49,794 nucleotides of DNA from the NCBI GenBank assembly GCA_024697425.1, contig JAILFT010000177.1, positions 1 to 49,794 of the forward strand, read 5' to 3'. The notes beneath the pieces are model-generated. The model saw only the letters and a list, made by a program, of their open reading frames with translations. It made no database searches and was not told the origin of the DNA. Below, in pieces: positions 7,499 through 16,242 of this stretch. Within the stretch, counting starts at the first letter, position 1. Every line of letters starts with the position of its first letter. The translations under genes and the position numbers were made by a program. Source of the DNA: Butyrivibrio sp. Its GTDB lineage: Bacteria; Bacillota; Clostridia; Lachnospirales; Lachnospiraceae.

Positions 7499-9278
7499 AA
7501 GTGAAATCATTCATCACAATCTGCATGCTCCCGTTATAATCATTGATGCCCGGATAATAGGCCACGCTGATGCTCATGGGATCATCGATCCTAATACCAT
7601 TATACAGAGCATCCACCTTGTCCTGTCCATATCTTTCCCTTAGGAAATCGTGCCATTTTTCAAGGTCTCCGAAATACATCATATCCATTTCGCTGCTGCC
7701 GTCAGTTACCCGATATTTACCGAAGTTCTTGTTCTTGCCGATAAGACTTCCTCTTAGGAGCTTCACATTCTTTCTTGCAAATACCGGCTTGGGATTGCCA
7801 TTCCCGAAGGGTTCAAGCTTTTCCATGTCCTTTACAAGCTCTTTGTCAGCATAGGCAAAGGGAAGCTCCATATCAATATGCAGCACCGGGACAAAGTCTT
7901 CCTCAGACAGATCGCAGTTATCGTTAAGCCTTTCCCGCAGTACCGCTATATTCTCCTTGGGCAGGGAAAGACCTGCCGCCATTTTATGTCCTCCGAATTT
8001 GGTGAACAGCTCTTTTACCTCAGAGAGCTTTGTGAACATGTCGTACTTCTCTATGGACCTTCCGGATCCCTTGGCTCCGCCTCCCTCAGTATTGGTAATA
8101 ACGATGGTGGGTCTGTAGTACTTCTCCTTGATCCTTCCGGCAATTATTCCCGCTATGGATTCCTCCGTATCTTCAAGGTACAGCACCAGAACCTTTGGAA
8201 GTCCAAGCCCTTCGCTTAGTTCCTCCACCTGTCTTACAGCCTCTTTAACCCCATCCTGGGTCATCTGTTTGCGGCTGTCATTGAGAGCTTTAAGGTCACC
8301 TGCAGCCTTCACAGCCCTGCTGTAGTCCTCCTCCATAAAAAGATCCAGTGCCATTGTGGCCTGCTCAAGCCTGCCTGTCGCATTAAGGCAGGGGCCTATC
8401 ACAAACCCGTAATGATATGAGGACATATTTGAAGCATCAAGACTGTTAACATTTATAAGCGCTCTGAGCCCCTTATTGGATATACTTTCAATCTTCCTTA
8501 GAGATTCCTTTACGATTATCCTGTTCTCATCCCGTAGCTCCATAACATCGCATACAGTGGCTATCCCCGCAAATACCAGCATCTGGGAAAAGAAATCCCT
8601 AAACTCCTCTTCCTCTTCTCTTCCGGATATCTTAGCCATAACCTGAAGGAACTTATAGGCCACCACTGCTCCGCATATCTCCTTAAAGGAGCATCTGCCC
8701 TCAGCACGCTTGGGATCTATTACAGCATCCGCGCAGGGAAGCAGCTCGTTTCGTTCTCCGCCCCTTTCCTCAAAGGGCACCTCGTGGTGATCCGTAACAA
8801 CTACGGTCATGCCCTTCTCTTTGGCATGAGCGATCTGCTCCAGAGCAGCAATTCCGTTGTCGCAGGTGATTATGGTATCTATCCCGTCAGCTATGGCATT
8901 GTCTACCAGCTTGATGCTAAGGCCGTATCCGTCCTTGACCCTGTCGGGAAGAACACAGTCCACATCAGCCCCAAAGAGCTTAAGGCCCTTAACAAGGATG
9001 AAGGATGAGCATATGCCGTCAACATCATAGTCTCCAATGACTCTGATACGCTCTTTCCTGCTTATCCTTTCCAGCATGATACCGGCGCCCTTTTCAATGT
9101 CCTCAAGTTCCATGGGATCATGGAGCATTGAAGCGTCCCCTTCAAGATAGCTCTTTATCTGCTCATCCGTAACAAGATCCCTGTTTCTAAGGAGCCTTGC
9201 CGTTATATTTTTAATCTCGTATTTTGCTGCTATCGCATCAAAATCCGCCTTTTTCATTGAAACCATCCATTTAGTCAT
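7497..9278 (-). CDS. recJ: Single-stranded-DNA-specific exonuclease RecJ
   Basis: A 593-residue DHH-family 5'-3' exonuclease acting in recombination and mismatch/base-excision repair. Motif I is GDYDVDG, motif III is TDHHE, and the DHHA1 and OB parts follow (KGSGRS, KFGGHKMAAGLSL). The start at 9278 gives the N-terminus MTKWMV, which resembles other Lachnospiraceae RecJ proteins as I remember them; ATGs at 9266 and 9257 are possible alternatives. In many clostridia recJ is followed by apt and rel; here it is followed by murE. It is separated from secDF by a terminator, so it must have its own promoter within 9279-9350, which was not identified. Confidence 0.96.
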   Translation of the reverse strand: MTKWMVSMKKADFDAIAAKYEIKNITARLLRNRDLVTDEQIKSYLEGDASMLHDPMELEDIEKGAGIMLERISRKERIRVIGDYDVDGICSSFILVKGLKLFGADVDCVLPDRVKDGYGLSIKLVDNAIADGIDTIITCDNGIAALEQIAHAKEKGMTVVVTDHHEVPFEERGGERNELLPCADAVIDPKRAEGRCSFKEICGAVVAYKFLQVMAKISGREEEEEFRDFFSQMLVFAGIATVCDVMELRDENRIIVKESLRKIESISNKGLRALINVNSLDASNMSSYHYGFVIGPCLNATGRLEQATMALDLFMEEDYSRAVKAAGDLKALNDSRKQMTQDGVKEAVRQVEELSEGLGLPKVLVLYLEDTEESIAGIIAGRIKEKYYRPTIVITNTEGGGAKGSGRSIEKYDMFTKLSEVKELFTKFGGHKMAAGLSLPKENIAVLRERLNDNCDLSEEDFVPVLHIDMELPFAYADKELVKDMEKLEPFGNGNPKPVFARKNVKLLRGSLIGKNKNFGKYRVTDGSSEMDMMYFGDLEKWHDFLRERYGQDKVDALYNGIRIDDPMSISVAYYPGINDYNGSMQIVMNDFT

Positions 9279-9350
9279 AATCTGTTATTTCTCTCCCAAC
9301 AATAAAAAATGTATCTGTTTTATATCACAGGAAAGCAATTTCCCATGACA

Positions 9351-9391
9351 TAAAAAAGCCGTTCAGGCATATATTATTATACCTGAACGGC
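9351..9391 (-). terminator. Terminator of the scfA-scfB-secDF unit
   Basis: GCCGTTCAGG (minus strand 9382-9391) pairs with CCTGAACGGC (9358-9367) in a perfect 10-bp stem, followed by TTTTTTA (9351-9357). It lies 20 bp after the secDF stop codon. Confidence 0.93.
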
Positions 9392-9411
9392 GTCCTATAA
9401 AAAGGTCTCAA

Positions 9412-11724
9412 TTAAACATTTTCAGCTTTTTCAGCCTTCTTTGAAACGAAGTTCTTGAAGCCTGTCTTGAAGTCATACCAGATAGGTGATGCGATGCAGA
9501 TTGATGAATATGTACCGCAGATAACACCGACCATAAGAGGAAGAGCAAATGCCTTGATATCAGCTACACCGAAGATGTAAAGAGCAAGTACTGTGAAGAA
9601 GGTGGTTGCTGATGTGAAAAGGCTTCGTGTGATGGTCTGTGTAACTGAACCGTTAACCAGATCCTCAAGCTCTTTTCTTCCAGTTGCAAGGTGCTGGTTC
9701 TCACGGATACGATCGAAGGTAACGATTGTATCGTTGATGGAGTAACCGATGATGGTAAGAACAACAGCGATGAATGTGCTTCCTACAGCAAGTCTTGTAA
9801 ATGCATAGGATACGATAACCATAAGTGCATCGTGAGCAAGAGCTACGATAGCAGCTGTACCGAACTTGATATCCTTGAATCTGATCCAGATGTAGATAAG
9901 CATAAGGATAAGTGCGATAACAAGAGCCTCGATAGCGCTGGTTCTCATCTCTGAGCTGATAACACCGCTGATGGTCTCAGCTGCGATATTGTCTGCTGTT
10001 ACGTTGTATTTGCTCTCAAGAACGCTCTCAACTGCCTCTCTCTGAGCAACATCAAGTGTTGTTGACTTGAAGATAACCTGATTTGTTCCTGTAACTGTCT
10101 GAATCTGAAGCTCATTGATACCTGCGGCAGCCTTGATGTCTGCAGCTGCTCCGGACTCAAGCTCTGAAAGCTCATATGCCTTGTCAAAAGTAACGGTTGT
10201 TGAAGTTCCTCCAACGAAGTCAAGGCTGTAGTTGAAGGCTCCCTTTCCTGCACCTGCATTGATGCTCATAACAATGATGCCGGCAACGAGGATTGCGCAG
10301 GAGATTCCGTAGAAGATCTTTCTCTTTCCGACAAAATCGATCTTCTCAAGCTTTCTGGCCTTACCGTAAAGGACAGGATTCTGAAGTCCGATACCGAAAA
10401 GAACAGAAGTGATAAGTCTTGTAACAACAAGAGCGGTAAACATTGAAAGGATGATACCAAGGATAAGAGTCTCAGCAAATCCCTTAATGCTTCCTGTTCC
10501 AAGGAACCAAAGAACAGCAGCTACGATAAGAGTTGTGATGTTACCGTCAAGGATTGATGAAAGAGCCTTGTTATATCCGTTCTTTCTGGCTGCATCCACA
10601 TCCTTGCCTGCTGTGATCTCCTCTCTGATTCTGGAGAATACAAGCACGTTGGCATCTACCGCCATACCGATTGAAAGGATGATACCTGCAATACCGGGAA
10701 GAGTAAGTGTCATCTCAAATGCTGAGAGGAGGAATACCATAAATCCGGTATAGAATGCAAGTGCCAGTGTAGCAGAAAGACCAAGAAGTCTGAATATCAC
10801 GATCATGAAGATTGCAATAAGTGCAAATCCGACTGCTGCTGCATAAAGGCTGGTTCTGATAGCATCAGATCCCAGCTGAGCGCCTACAACGTTTGAACGC
10901 AGCTCGTTAAGCTGAAGCTTAAGTCCACCGATACGGATCATGGAAGCAAGGTTATCAGCTGCCTCGTATGAAGACATTCCTGTGATAACTGCCTTACCGT
11001 CTGTGATGGCTGCCTGAACGTTGGGAACGCTGATGAACTCGCCATCATAATAGATACCGATGCTCTCGCCGTTGGCAAAAGCCTTTGTTGTGGCATCAGC
11101 AAATGCCTTAGCACCGTTATCTGTAAATTCAAGGGAAACTACAGGCTCCTGAGCGCCATATGAATCCTGCTGATATACTGCCTGTGAAGCTGCAACATCT
11201 TCACCGGAAAGTACGATGGAGCCTTCTGCCTGAAGCTCTTCAAGAGTCTTGTCCAGGATGTATCCGAACTGAGGATTCTCATCCATAACAACATTTCCGT
11301 CAGCATCAACAGTGTATCCTGAGCTGTAGTGATAGTTCTCATTGCCGTCTGCGTCGGTCTGTGCAATGAAGTACAGGTTACCGGGCTGTCCCAGTTCCTC
11401 CAGAATGGCATTGGCATCGCTTACGCCGGGGATCTCAATGTTGATCCTGTTTGTACCCTCCTGATAAACCTGTGACTCTGTGCTGTACTGATCTACACGC
11501 TGCTGGAGCTTGTAGATTGTATCTGACATGTCCTCTTTGCTGGGGGTCTCATCACCAACTACCTCATAAGTGATGCTGACACCGCCTGCCAGGTCAAGAC
11601 CCAGGTCGATGCTGGACAGTGAACCGGACTTATCCTCTCCAAGTCCGTAAACCACTGAGTATCCAAGTCCTCCCAGAAGTGCGAGGATGAGGATCAGCGC
11701 AACAACATACTTTATACGTTTCAT
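9412..11724 (-). CDS. secDF: Fused protein translocase subunit SecDF
   Basis: Proton-driven membrane partner of SecYEG that pulls exported proteins across the membrane. The ATG at 11722-11724 (770 residues) has GGAGGA nine bases upstream; a longer reading frame upstream overlaps scfB and is not used. The SecD half has the first membrane helix (residues 6-28), the LGLDLAGGVSITYEV motif, a large external P1 domain, and membrane helices near 300-460. The SecF half starts near 480 and has its own motif (YSLDFVGGTSTTV) and five helices. Fused SecDF is common in Firmicutes. It follows scfB by 17 bp, the conserved clostridial order linking ranthipeptide maturation to export. Confidence 0.96.
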   Translation of the reverse strand: MKRIKYVVALILILALLGGLGYSVVYGLGEDKSGSLSSIDLGLDLAGGVSITYEVVGDETPSKEDMSDTIYKLQQRVDQYSTESQVYQEGTNRINIEIPGVSDANAILEELGQPGNLYFIAQTDADGNENYHYSSGYTVDADGNVVMDENPQFGYILDKTLEELQAEGSIVLSGEDVAASQAVYQQDSYGAQEPVVSLEFTDNGAKAFADATTKAFANGESIGIYYDGEFISVPNVQAAITDGKAVITGMSSYEAADNLASMIRIGGLKLQLNELRSNVVGAQLGSDAIRTSLYAAAVGFALIAIFMIVIFRLLGLSATLALAFYTGFMVFLLSAFEMTLTLPGIAGIILSIGMAVDANVLVFSRIREEITAGKDVDAARKNGYNKALSSILDGNITTLIVAAVLWFLGTGSIKGFAETLILGIILSMFTALVVTRLITSVLFGIGLQNPVLYGKARKLEKIDFVGKRKIFYGISCAILVAGIIVMSINAGAGKGAFNYSLDFVGGTSTTVTFDKAYELSELESGAAADIKAAAGINELQIQTVTGTNQVIFKSTTLDVAQREAVESVLESKYNVTADNIAAETISGVISSEMRTSAIEALVIALILMLIYIWIRFKDIKFGTAAIVALAHDALMVIVSYAFTRLAVGSTFIAVVLTIIGYSINDTIVTFDRIRENQHLATGRKELEDLVNGSVTQTITRSLFTSATTFFTVLALYIFGVADIKAFALPLMVGVICGTYSSICIASPIWYDFKTGFKNFVSKKAEKAENV

Positions 11725-11741
11725 AACTTTGATTCCTCCGT

Positions 11742-13175
11742 TTAACCTTCTTCGGCTAAAGCCGCTTTTATCATAATCGCACATTCAATGCGCTTTCTCT
11801 GAAGCTCACATCCGTGCTTATATGTCGTATTGATGTCTCCGTTGAAATTGTAGGCATTGGCAGCACATCCGCCGCTGCAGTAATATCTGGCGAAGCACTT
11901 CTCGCACTCAGGTCTTGAGTAGACATTGCTCTTCTTGAACATGTCTCTGATATCATTCCTGGTGATTCCGTCATAGACATTGCCCATGATGAAATCCTCA
12001 TTGCCTACAAACTGATGGCAGGGATAAAGATCTCCCCAGGGAGTAACTCCCAGATACTCACATCCCGAACCACAGCCTGATAATCTCTTAGCCACACAGG
12101 GACCGCCTTCAAGATCGATATTGAAGTGGAAGAAATTGAATCCCTTTCCTTCCCTGTGTCTCTCAATATAATATCTGGCAAGCTTATCATATTCCTCACA
12201 GAGCTTGGGAATATCCTCATCCTTAAGAGCATACCAGTCTTCAGGCTTTGCCACAACAGGTTCAACAGAAATCTGCTTGAATCCAAGCTCTGCCAGATGC
12301 TTGACATCCTCTGAGAAATCCAGATTGTTGTGAGTGAAGGTACCTCTCACAAAGTATCTAAGCTGATGTCTTGACTCAGCAACCTTCTGGAACTTGGGAA
12401 CTATCTCATCATAGCAGCCCTGTCCGCCCTTCCTCGGACGCATCGCATCGTTGACTTCCTTACGACCGTCGATGGAAAGAACAATGTTGCCCATCTCTTT
12501 ATTTACATAATCAAGGATCTCATCATTTAAAAGGGTTCCGTTGGTTGTAATGGTAAAGCGGAAGTTCTTGTCGTACTTTTTCTCAATACTCCTGCCGTAC
12601 TCAACTATCTTCTTGACAACCTCCCAGTTCATAAGGGGTTCGCCGCCAAAGAAGTCAACCTCGAGATTCCTGCGGCTGCCTGAATTCTTAACAAGAAAAT
12701 CCAGAGCTGCCTTTCCGACTTCCTCGCTCATGAGAGCTCGTCTTCCGTGGTACTCACCCTCATCCGCAAAGCAGTATTTACATCTTAAATTACAGTCATG
12801 TGCAATATTCAGACAAAGAGCCTTTACTACGGTCTCCCTGTTCTGGAAATCTTCCACATAGTTCTCATATACATCATCGGTATAAAGAACTTCCGATGCA
12901 CGAAGCTCCAAAAGCTCCGAGATCGCCTCGCCGATATCCTCGGCTGAATATCTGTCTGAGATCTCAGGGACGGTAATAAGCTCGTTAAACAGTCTCTGAA
13001 AATCCTCATCGCCTTCCCTGTCTTCCTCCCTTGCAGCCGCTGTGCCGTACATGGCAGTCAGCTTCTCCTCTACAATGGGAACCAGGTCGAAAACAACGTC
13101 ATCCACCACATGTACGGAGCCTGAATTGACGTCCAGTACGATGTTGTAGCCGTTGTTCTTATATGCGTGAATCAT
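11742..13175 (-). CDS. scfB: SCIFF (ranthipeptide) radical SAM maturase
   Basis: Radical SAM enzyme expected to install thioether cross-links from cysteines to residue backbones in the SCIFF peptide encoded just upstream. The product has 477 residues from the ATG at 13175 (N-terminus MIHAYKNNGYNIVLD); a TTG at 13184 sits almost on the Shine-Dalgarno and is unlikely. Residues 1-100 form the peptide-binding RRE-like region; the radical SAM cluster motif is CNLRCKYC (Cys128, 132, 135). The C-terminal SPASM domain carries many cysteines (GCGSGCEY, CHQF, CEKCFARYYCSGGC, HGCELQ) that bind auxiliary Fe-S clusters. Related CteB of Clostridium thermocellum makes a Cys-Thr thioether. Confidence 0.96.
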   Translation of the reverse strand: MIHAYKNNGYNIVLDVNSGSVHVVDDVVFDLVPIVEEKLTAMYGTAAAREEDREGDEDFQRLFNELITVPEISDRYSAEDIGEAISELLELRASEVLYTDDVYENYVEDFQNRETVVKALCLNIAHDCNLRCKYCFADEGEYHGRRALMSEEVGKAALDFLVKNSGSRRNLEVDFFGGEPLMNWEVVKKIVEYGRSIEKKYDKNFRFTITTNGTLLNDEILDYVNKEMGNIVLSIDGRKEVNDAMRPRKGGQGCYDEIVPKFQKVAESRHQLRYFVRGTFTHNNLDFSEDVKHLAELGFKQISVEPVVAKPEDWYALKDEDIPKLCEEYDKLARYYIERHREGKGFNFFHFNIDLEGGPCVAKRLSGCGSGCEYLGVTPWGDLYPCHQFVGNEDFIMGNVYDGITRNDIRDMFKKSNVYSRPECEKCFARYYCSGGCAANAYNFNGDINTTYKHGCELQRKRIECAIMIKAALAEEG

Positions 13176-13284
13176 AAAAAACAAAACTCCTAACTAATAC
13201 AAAAATTACGATACAGACCTACGCAATAAAGGGGCAGCGACATAGCCGCTGCCCGACATGATTACATCAACTTATCGGTATGGA

Positions 13285-13431
13285 TTACTTGCTAAGCTGC
13301 TCACAGCTCTGATTTCCTACTGTGCAGGAAGTCTTGCAAGCTGACTGGCATGATGTCTGGCACTCGCCGCATCCGCCCTTCTTCATGGATTCCTTAAGGT
13401 TTCTTGTTACTAATGACTTTACATGCTTCAT
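13285..13431 (-). CDS. scfA: SCIFF precursor peptide (six cysteines in forty-five residues)
   Basis: A 48-residue peptide, too short for usual gene callers. It begins MKHVKSLVTRNLKESMKKGG and contains six cysteines at 21, 24, 28, 32, 36 and 43, the diagnostic SCIFF pattern. AGGAGG (13439-13444) lies seven bases before the ATG. Cys32 and Thr37 are at the same positions as the pair cross-linked in CteA, the best studied relative, so the same thioether can be predicted. It is the first gene of a unit with scfB and secDF. SCIFF peptides are nearly universal in Clostridia and have been proposed to act in signalling; the function here is unknown. Confidence 0.95.
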   Translation of the reverse strand: MKHVKSLVTRNLKESMKKGGCGECQTSCQSACKTSCTVGNQSCEQLSK

Positions 13432-13492
13432 AATCTAGCCTCCTACTTGAAAATGTGGAAAGTGCCACCTTTCGAGTTTTTTACATCGGTTT

Positions 13493-13501
13493 AGTATACC
13501 A
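13493..13501 (-). promoter_or_regulatory. Extended -10 promoter of scfA
   Basis: Minus strand TGGTATACT (13493-13501) is an extended -10 element; the hexamer 17 bp upstream is only TTTAAT. It lies 62 bp before the scfA start and after the stop of the CNNM gene. Confidence 0.55.
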
Positions 13502-13527
13502 TATATTTTCAAATTATTAAAGTGTTT

Positions 13528-14808
13528 TTATTCAGTATCTTCTTTTTCATCCTCTGAAGGTGTGTTGACGGTTATAAGCACCTTGGTTATGCGGTTTCCT
13601 TTGATTCCGCGAGCCGTAAGTGTAATACCGTTATCAAGAGTTACCGTCTCGCCGTAGCCCGGCAGTCTGTCCAGAGCCTCTATCATGAGTCCGCCGATGG
13701 AATCGTAGTCCTCGGAATCAAGATCGGTCCCCAGCTCGTCATTGATATCATCCAGTTTCATATTGCCCTCAACCAGATATCTTCTTCCGCCCACGTTCTT
13801 GATCAGATTTATCTCATCGGAGTCATACTCATCTCTGATCTCTCCGACAATCTCTTCAAGAAGATCCTCAAGAGTGATCATTCCCACGGTGGCGCCGTAC
13901 TCCGAAAGTACAAAAGCCACGTTCTGGGACTTCTCTCTCATCTCCACAAGAAGATCCGCAGTCTTTTTGAACTCATAGGTATAATAGGCCTTCCTCAGAT
14001 GATCCCTTATCTTGAAGTTTTCCTTGTCCTGCAGGAGTATAAGGTCCTTAACATTGATAAGACCTATGATATTGTCCTGCTCATTGCCCTCATAGACGGG
14101 GATTCTGGTGTACATATCTTCCTTGAAGACCTTCATGACCTCACTGTAATCTGACTCGGTGCTGACGCAGGACATATCGATCCTGGGTATCATGATGTCC
14201 TTGGCCACAGCATCGCTGAAGTCGAATACGTTATAGATGATCTCCTTCTCGCCGCTCTCGATGACGCCGTCCTCATGGCTTACATCAACATAGGTCTTAA
14301 GTTCATTTTCGGTCATGGCCTGTCTCTTGCCTGTATCTATCCTGAAAAGCTTCATGATGACTGTGGCAATCCCGTTTATGATAAAGCTGAAGGGTGTCAT
14401 GATCGCCATTACAAAAAGGATAATGGGGGCATAAACCAGTGAGATTTTCTCCGAATAGGCTGTTGCCACAGTCTTGGGGATTATCTCGCCGAATATCAGA
14501 ACCACCAGCGTAAGTACTCCGGTTCCCAGACCAATGGCAAAGCTTCCGAACACATCCGTAACATAAACCGTCATCAGCGCCGATGCGCTCAAGTTTACTA
14601 TATTGTTGCCGATAAGTATCGCCGAGAGCATTTTCTGAGTGTCATCGCAGATCTTAAGAACTCTCTCCGCTCCCTTATTTCCTTCATCAGCCAGGGCCTT
14701 CATCCTGACCTTATTGCTGGTCATAAGTGCAGTTTCCGCCGATGAGAAAAAGGCAGATAAAAGAACCAGTACTATAAGCACTATGATCCTTACAACGTTC
14801 GTGTCCAA
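13528..14808 (-). CDS. CNNM/CorC-HlyC family membrane protein with CBS pair
   Basis: A 426-residue protein of the family often annotated hemolysin C. Residues 1-135 are the DUF21/CNNM membrane domain with four helices, starting with the typical VLLSAFFSSAETALMTSNKVRMK. A paired CBS module follows (about 200-320; DIMIPRIDMSCV, FVLSEYGATVGMITLEDLLEEIVGEIRDE), then the CorC_HlyC domain (about 340-415). CNNM relatives take part in Mg2+ or other cation export, with CBS domains sensing nucleotides; toxin activity is not implied. Translation probably starts at a TTG (14806-14808) with AAGGAG six bases upstream. It lies 52 bp after hisS and before scfA. Confidence 0.92.
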   Translation of the reverse strand: MDTNVVRIIVLIVLVLLSAFFSSAETALMTSNKVRMKALADEGNKGAERVLKICDDTQKMLSAILIGNNIVNLSASALMTVYVTDVFGSFAIGLGTGVLTLVVLIFGEIIPKTVATAYSEKISLVYAPIILFVMAIMTPFSFIINGIATVIMKLFRIDTGKRQAMTENELKTYVDVSHEDGVIESGEKEIIYNVFDFSDAVAKDIMIPRIDMSCVSTESDYSEVMKVFKEDMYTRIPVYEGNEQDNIIGLINVKDLILLQDKENFKIRDHLRKAYYTYEFKKTADLLVEMREKSQNVAFVLSEYGATVGMITLEDLLEEIVGEIRDEYDSDEINLIKNVGGRRYLVEGNMKLDDINDELGTDLDSEDYDSIGGLMIEALDRLPGYGETVTLDNGITLTARGIKGNRITKVLITVNTPSEDEKEDTE

Positions 14809-14860
14809 AGTATTCTCCTTATAAAACCCGTATCACATTAAGTCCCGCGCAGAGCCCGCA

Positions 14861-16126
14861 TCATCCGATGGGATTTACATAAAACTCGCGGAAATCCTCA
14901 TATCCCTGCTCAAGAAGCTGCTGTTTCTGGAACTTCTTGTTCTTGTTCATACGAACCACCAGAACCTGTTTGCCGCCGGCTCTCTCCTTCTGGGATTCGG
15001 AAATGATCTCTGCCAGGCGCTCACCCTTTATCCCCTTTTCAATAAGGAAAGCAACCCTTCCGTTTTCATCAGGGATCTTAAAGCCTTCATCCATCATGAT
15101 CATGATGATACGCTCAAATCCTATGGAGAATCCGCAGGCAGGTGTATCCTGTCCCAGGAACTTGCCAACCATCTTGTCGTATCTTCCGCCACCGCCGCAG
15201 CTTCCGCCATACTGAGGCATTGCCACTTCAAAAATAGTTCCTGTGTAGTAGCTCATTCCGCGAACAAGAGTGGGATCGAATACCATCTCAAACTGTGCTG
15301 TCTTGGTGCTGTCTACCGAAGATATGATCTCATCGAGGTTGTTTCTTACTTCCTCCTCAAGAGCATCCCCCAGCATATCGGCTATGGTCTTAAGACCGTC
15401 AAGGCCGCTCTTTCCCTCTGCCGCACGGAAAAGATCCAGATATTTGTCAATTGACTCTGCTGCAAAACCGCTCTTCGCCAGTTCCTCGGCAACGCCGTCA
15501 ATTCCTATTTTGTCCATCTTATCAAGAGTGATGAATACGTTATCGTACTCTTCCTCAGGGAATCCGCTGTAGGCTGCCATTGCCTTGAGAAGCCTTCTGT
15601 CGTTGATCCTGATCTTGAAATCTGCAAATCCAAGTCTTCCAAGAGTCGTGGTTGTGGCAAGGATAAGCTCTATCTCAGCCAGGTTGGAGGGTTCTCCCAG
15701 AATATCTATATCGCACTGCATGAACTGCCTGTATCTGCCCTTCTGAGGCCTGTCGGCTCTCCATACATTTCCCATCTGCAGAGCCTTGAAAGGTGCAGGA
15801 AGTTCGCTGGTATGGTTGGCATAAAAACGAACAAGAGGAACCGTCAGGTCATAGCGAAGTCCTGAATCCGTAAGGTCGTTTTCCTCTCTTGCCGTCTCAA
15901 GGTTGAGTTTTTCTCCTCTTTTCATTACCTTGAAGATAAGTTTCTCATTCTCTCCGCCCTGCTTGCTGTTAAGATTAGCCAAAGACTCAACGCAGGGTGT
16001 CTCTATTGAAGTAAAGCCAAATTCGGCATAGGTCTTCTTGATGATTCCTATGCAGTAGTCCCTCAGTCTCATCTCCGCAGGGAGAATATCCTTCATTCCG
16101 GTTACGGGTTTTTTGATAAGTGCCAT
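14861..16126 (-). CDS. hisS: Histidyl-tRNA synthetase
   Basis: Class II synthetase of 421 residues charging tRNA-His in the cytoplasm. Motif 2 is MGNVWRADRPQKGRYRQFMQ, the histidine A box is RGMSYYTGTIFE, motif 3 is SCGGGGRYDKM with GFSIGFERI downstream. The C-terminal anticodon-binding domain starts near 325. No T-box leader is present in the 116-bp upstream gap. Ends PIG at residues 419-421. It probably forms a unit with the CNNM gene 52 bp downstream. Confidence 0.97.
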   Translation of the reverse strand: MALIKKPVTGMKDILPAEMRLRDYCIGIIKKTYAEFGFTSIETPCVESLANLNSKQGGENEKLIFKVMKRGEKLNLETAREENDLTDSGLRYDLTVPLVRFYANHTSELPAPFKALQMGNVWRADRPQKGRYRQFMQCDIDILGEPSNLAEIELILATTTTLGRLGFADFKIRINDRRLLKAMAAYSGFPEEEYDNVFITLDKMDKIGIDGVAEELAKSGFAAESIDKYLDLFRAAEGKSGLDGLKTIADMLGDALEEEVRNNLDEIISSVDSTKTAQFEMVFDPTLVRGMSYYTGTIFEVAMPQYGGSCGGGGRYDKMVGKFLGQDTPACGFSIGFERIIMIMMDEGFKIPDENGRVAFLIEKGIKGERLAEIISESQKERAGGKQVLVVRMNKNKKFQKQQLLEQGYEDFREFYVNPIG

Positions 16127-16159
16127 GTCATACCATCCTTACTGTAAACAAATTCTTAT

Positions 16160-16201
16160 AAACAAATCCAGTGTGCTCCTGTATCATACCGGCGCACACT
16201 G
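16160..16201 (-). terminator. Probable terminator after the EAL gene
   Basis: CAGTGTGC (minus strand 16194-16201) pairs with GCACACTG (16169-16176) across a 17-nt loop, followed by the weak tract GATTTGTTT. It would separate the c-di-GMP genes from hisS. Confidence 0.5.
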
Positions 16202-16242
16202 AATGATTTTACTATATACAGCCTTACTATTGCAACATTTCC

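Noticed and set aside
16127..16242. A T-box leader before hisS
   Set aside because: No T-box sequence and the gap is too short; only a terminator-like hairpin is present.
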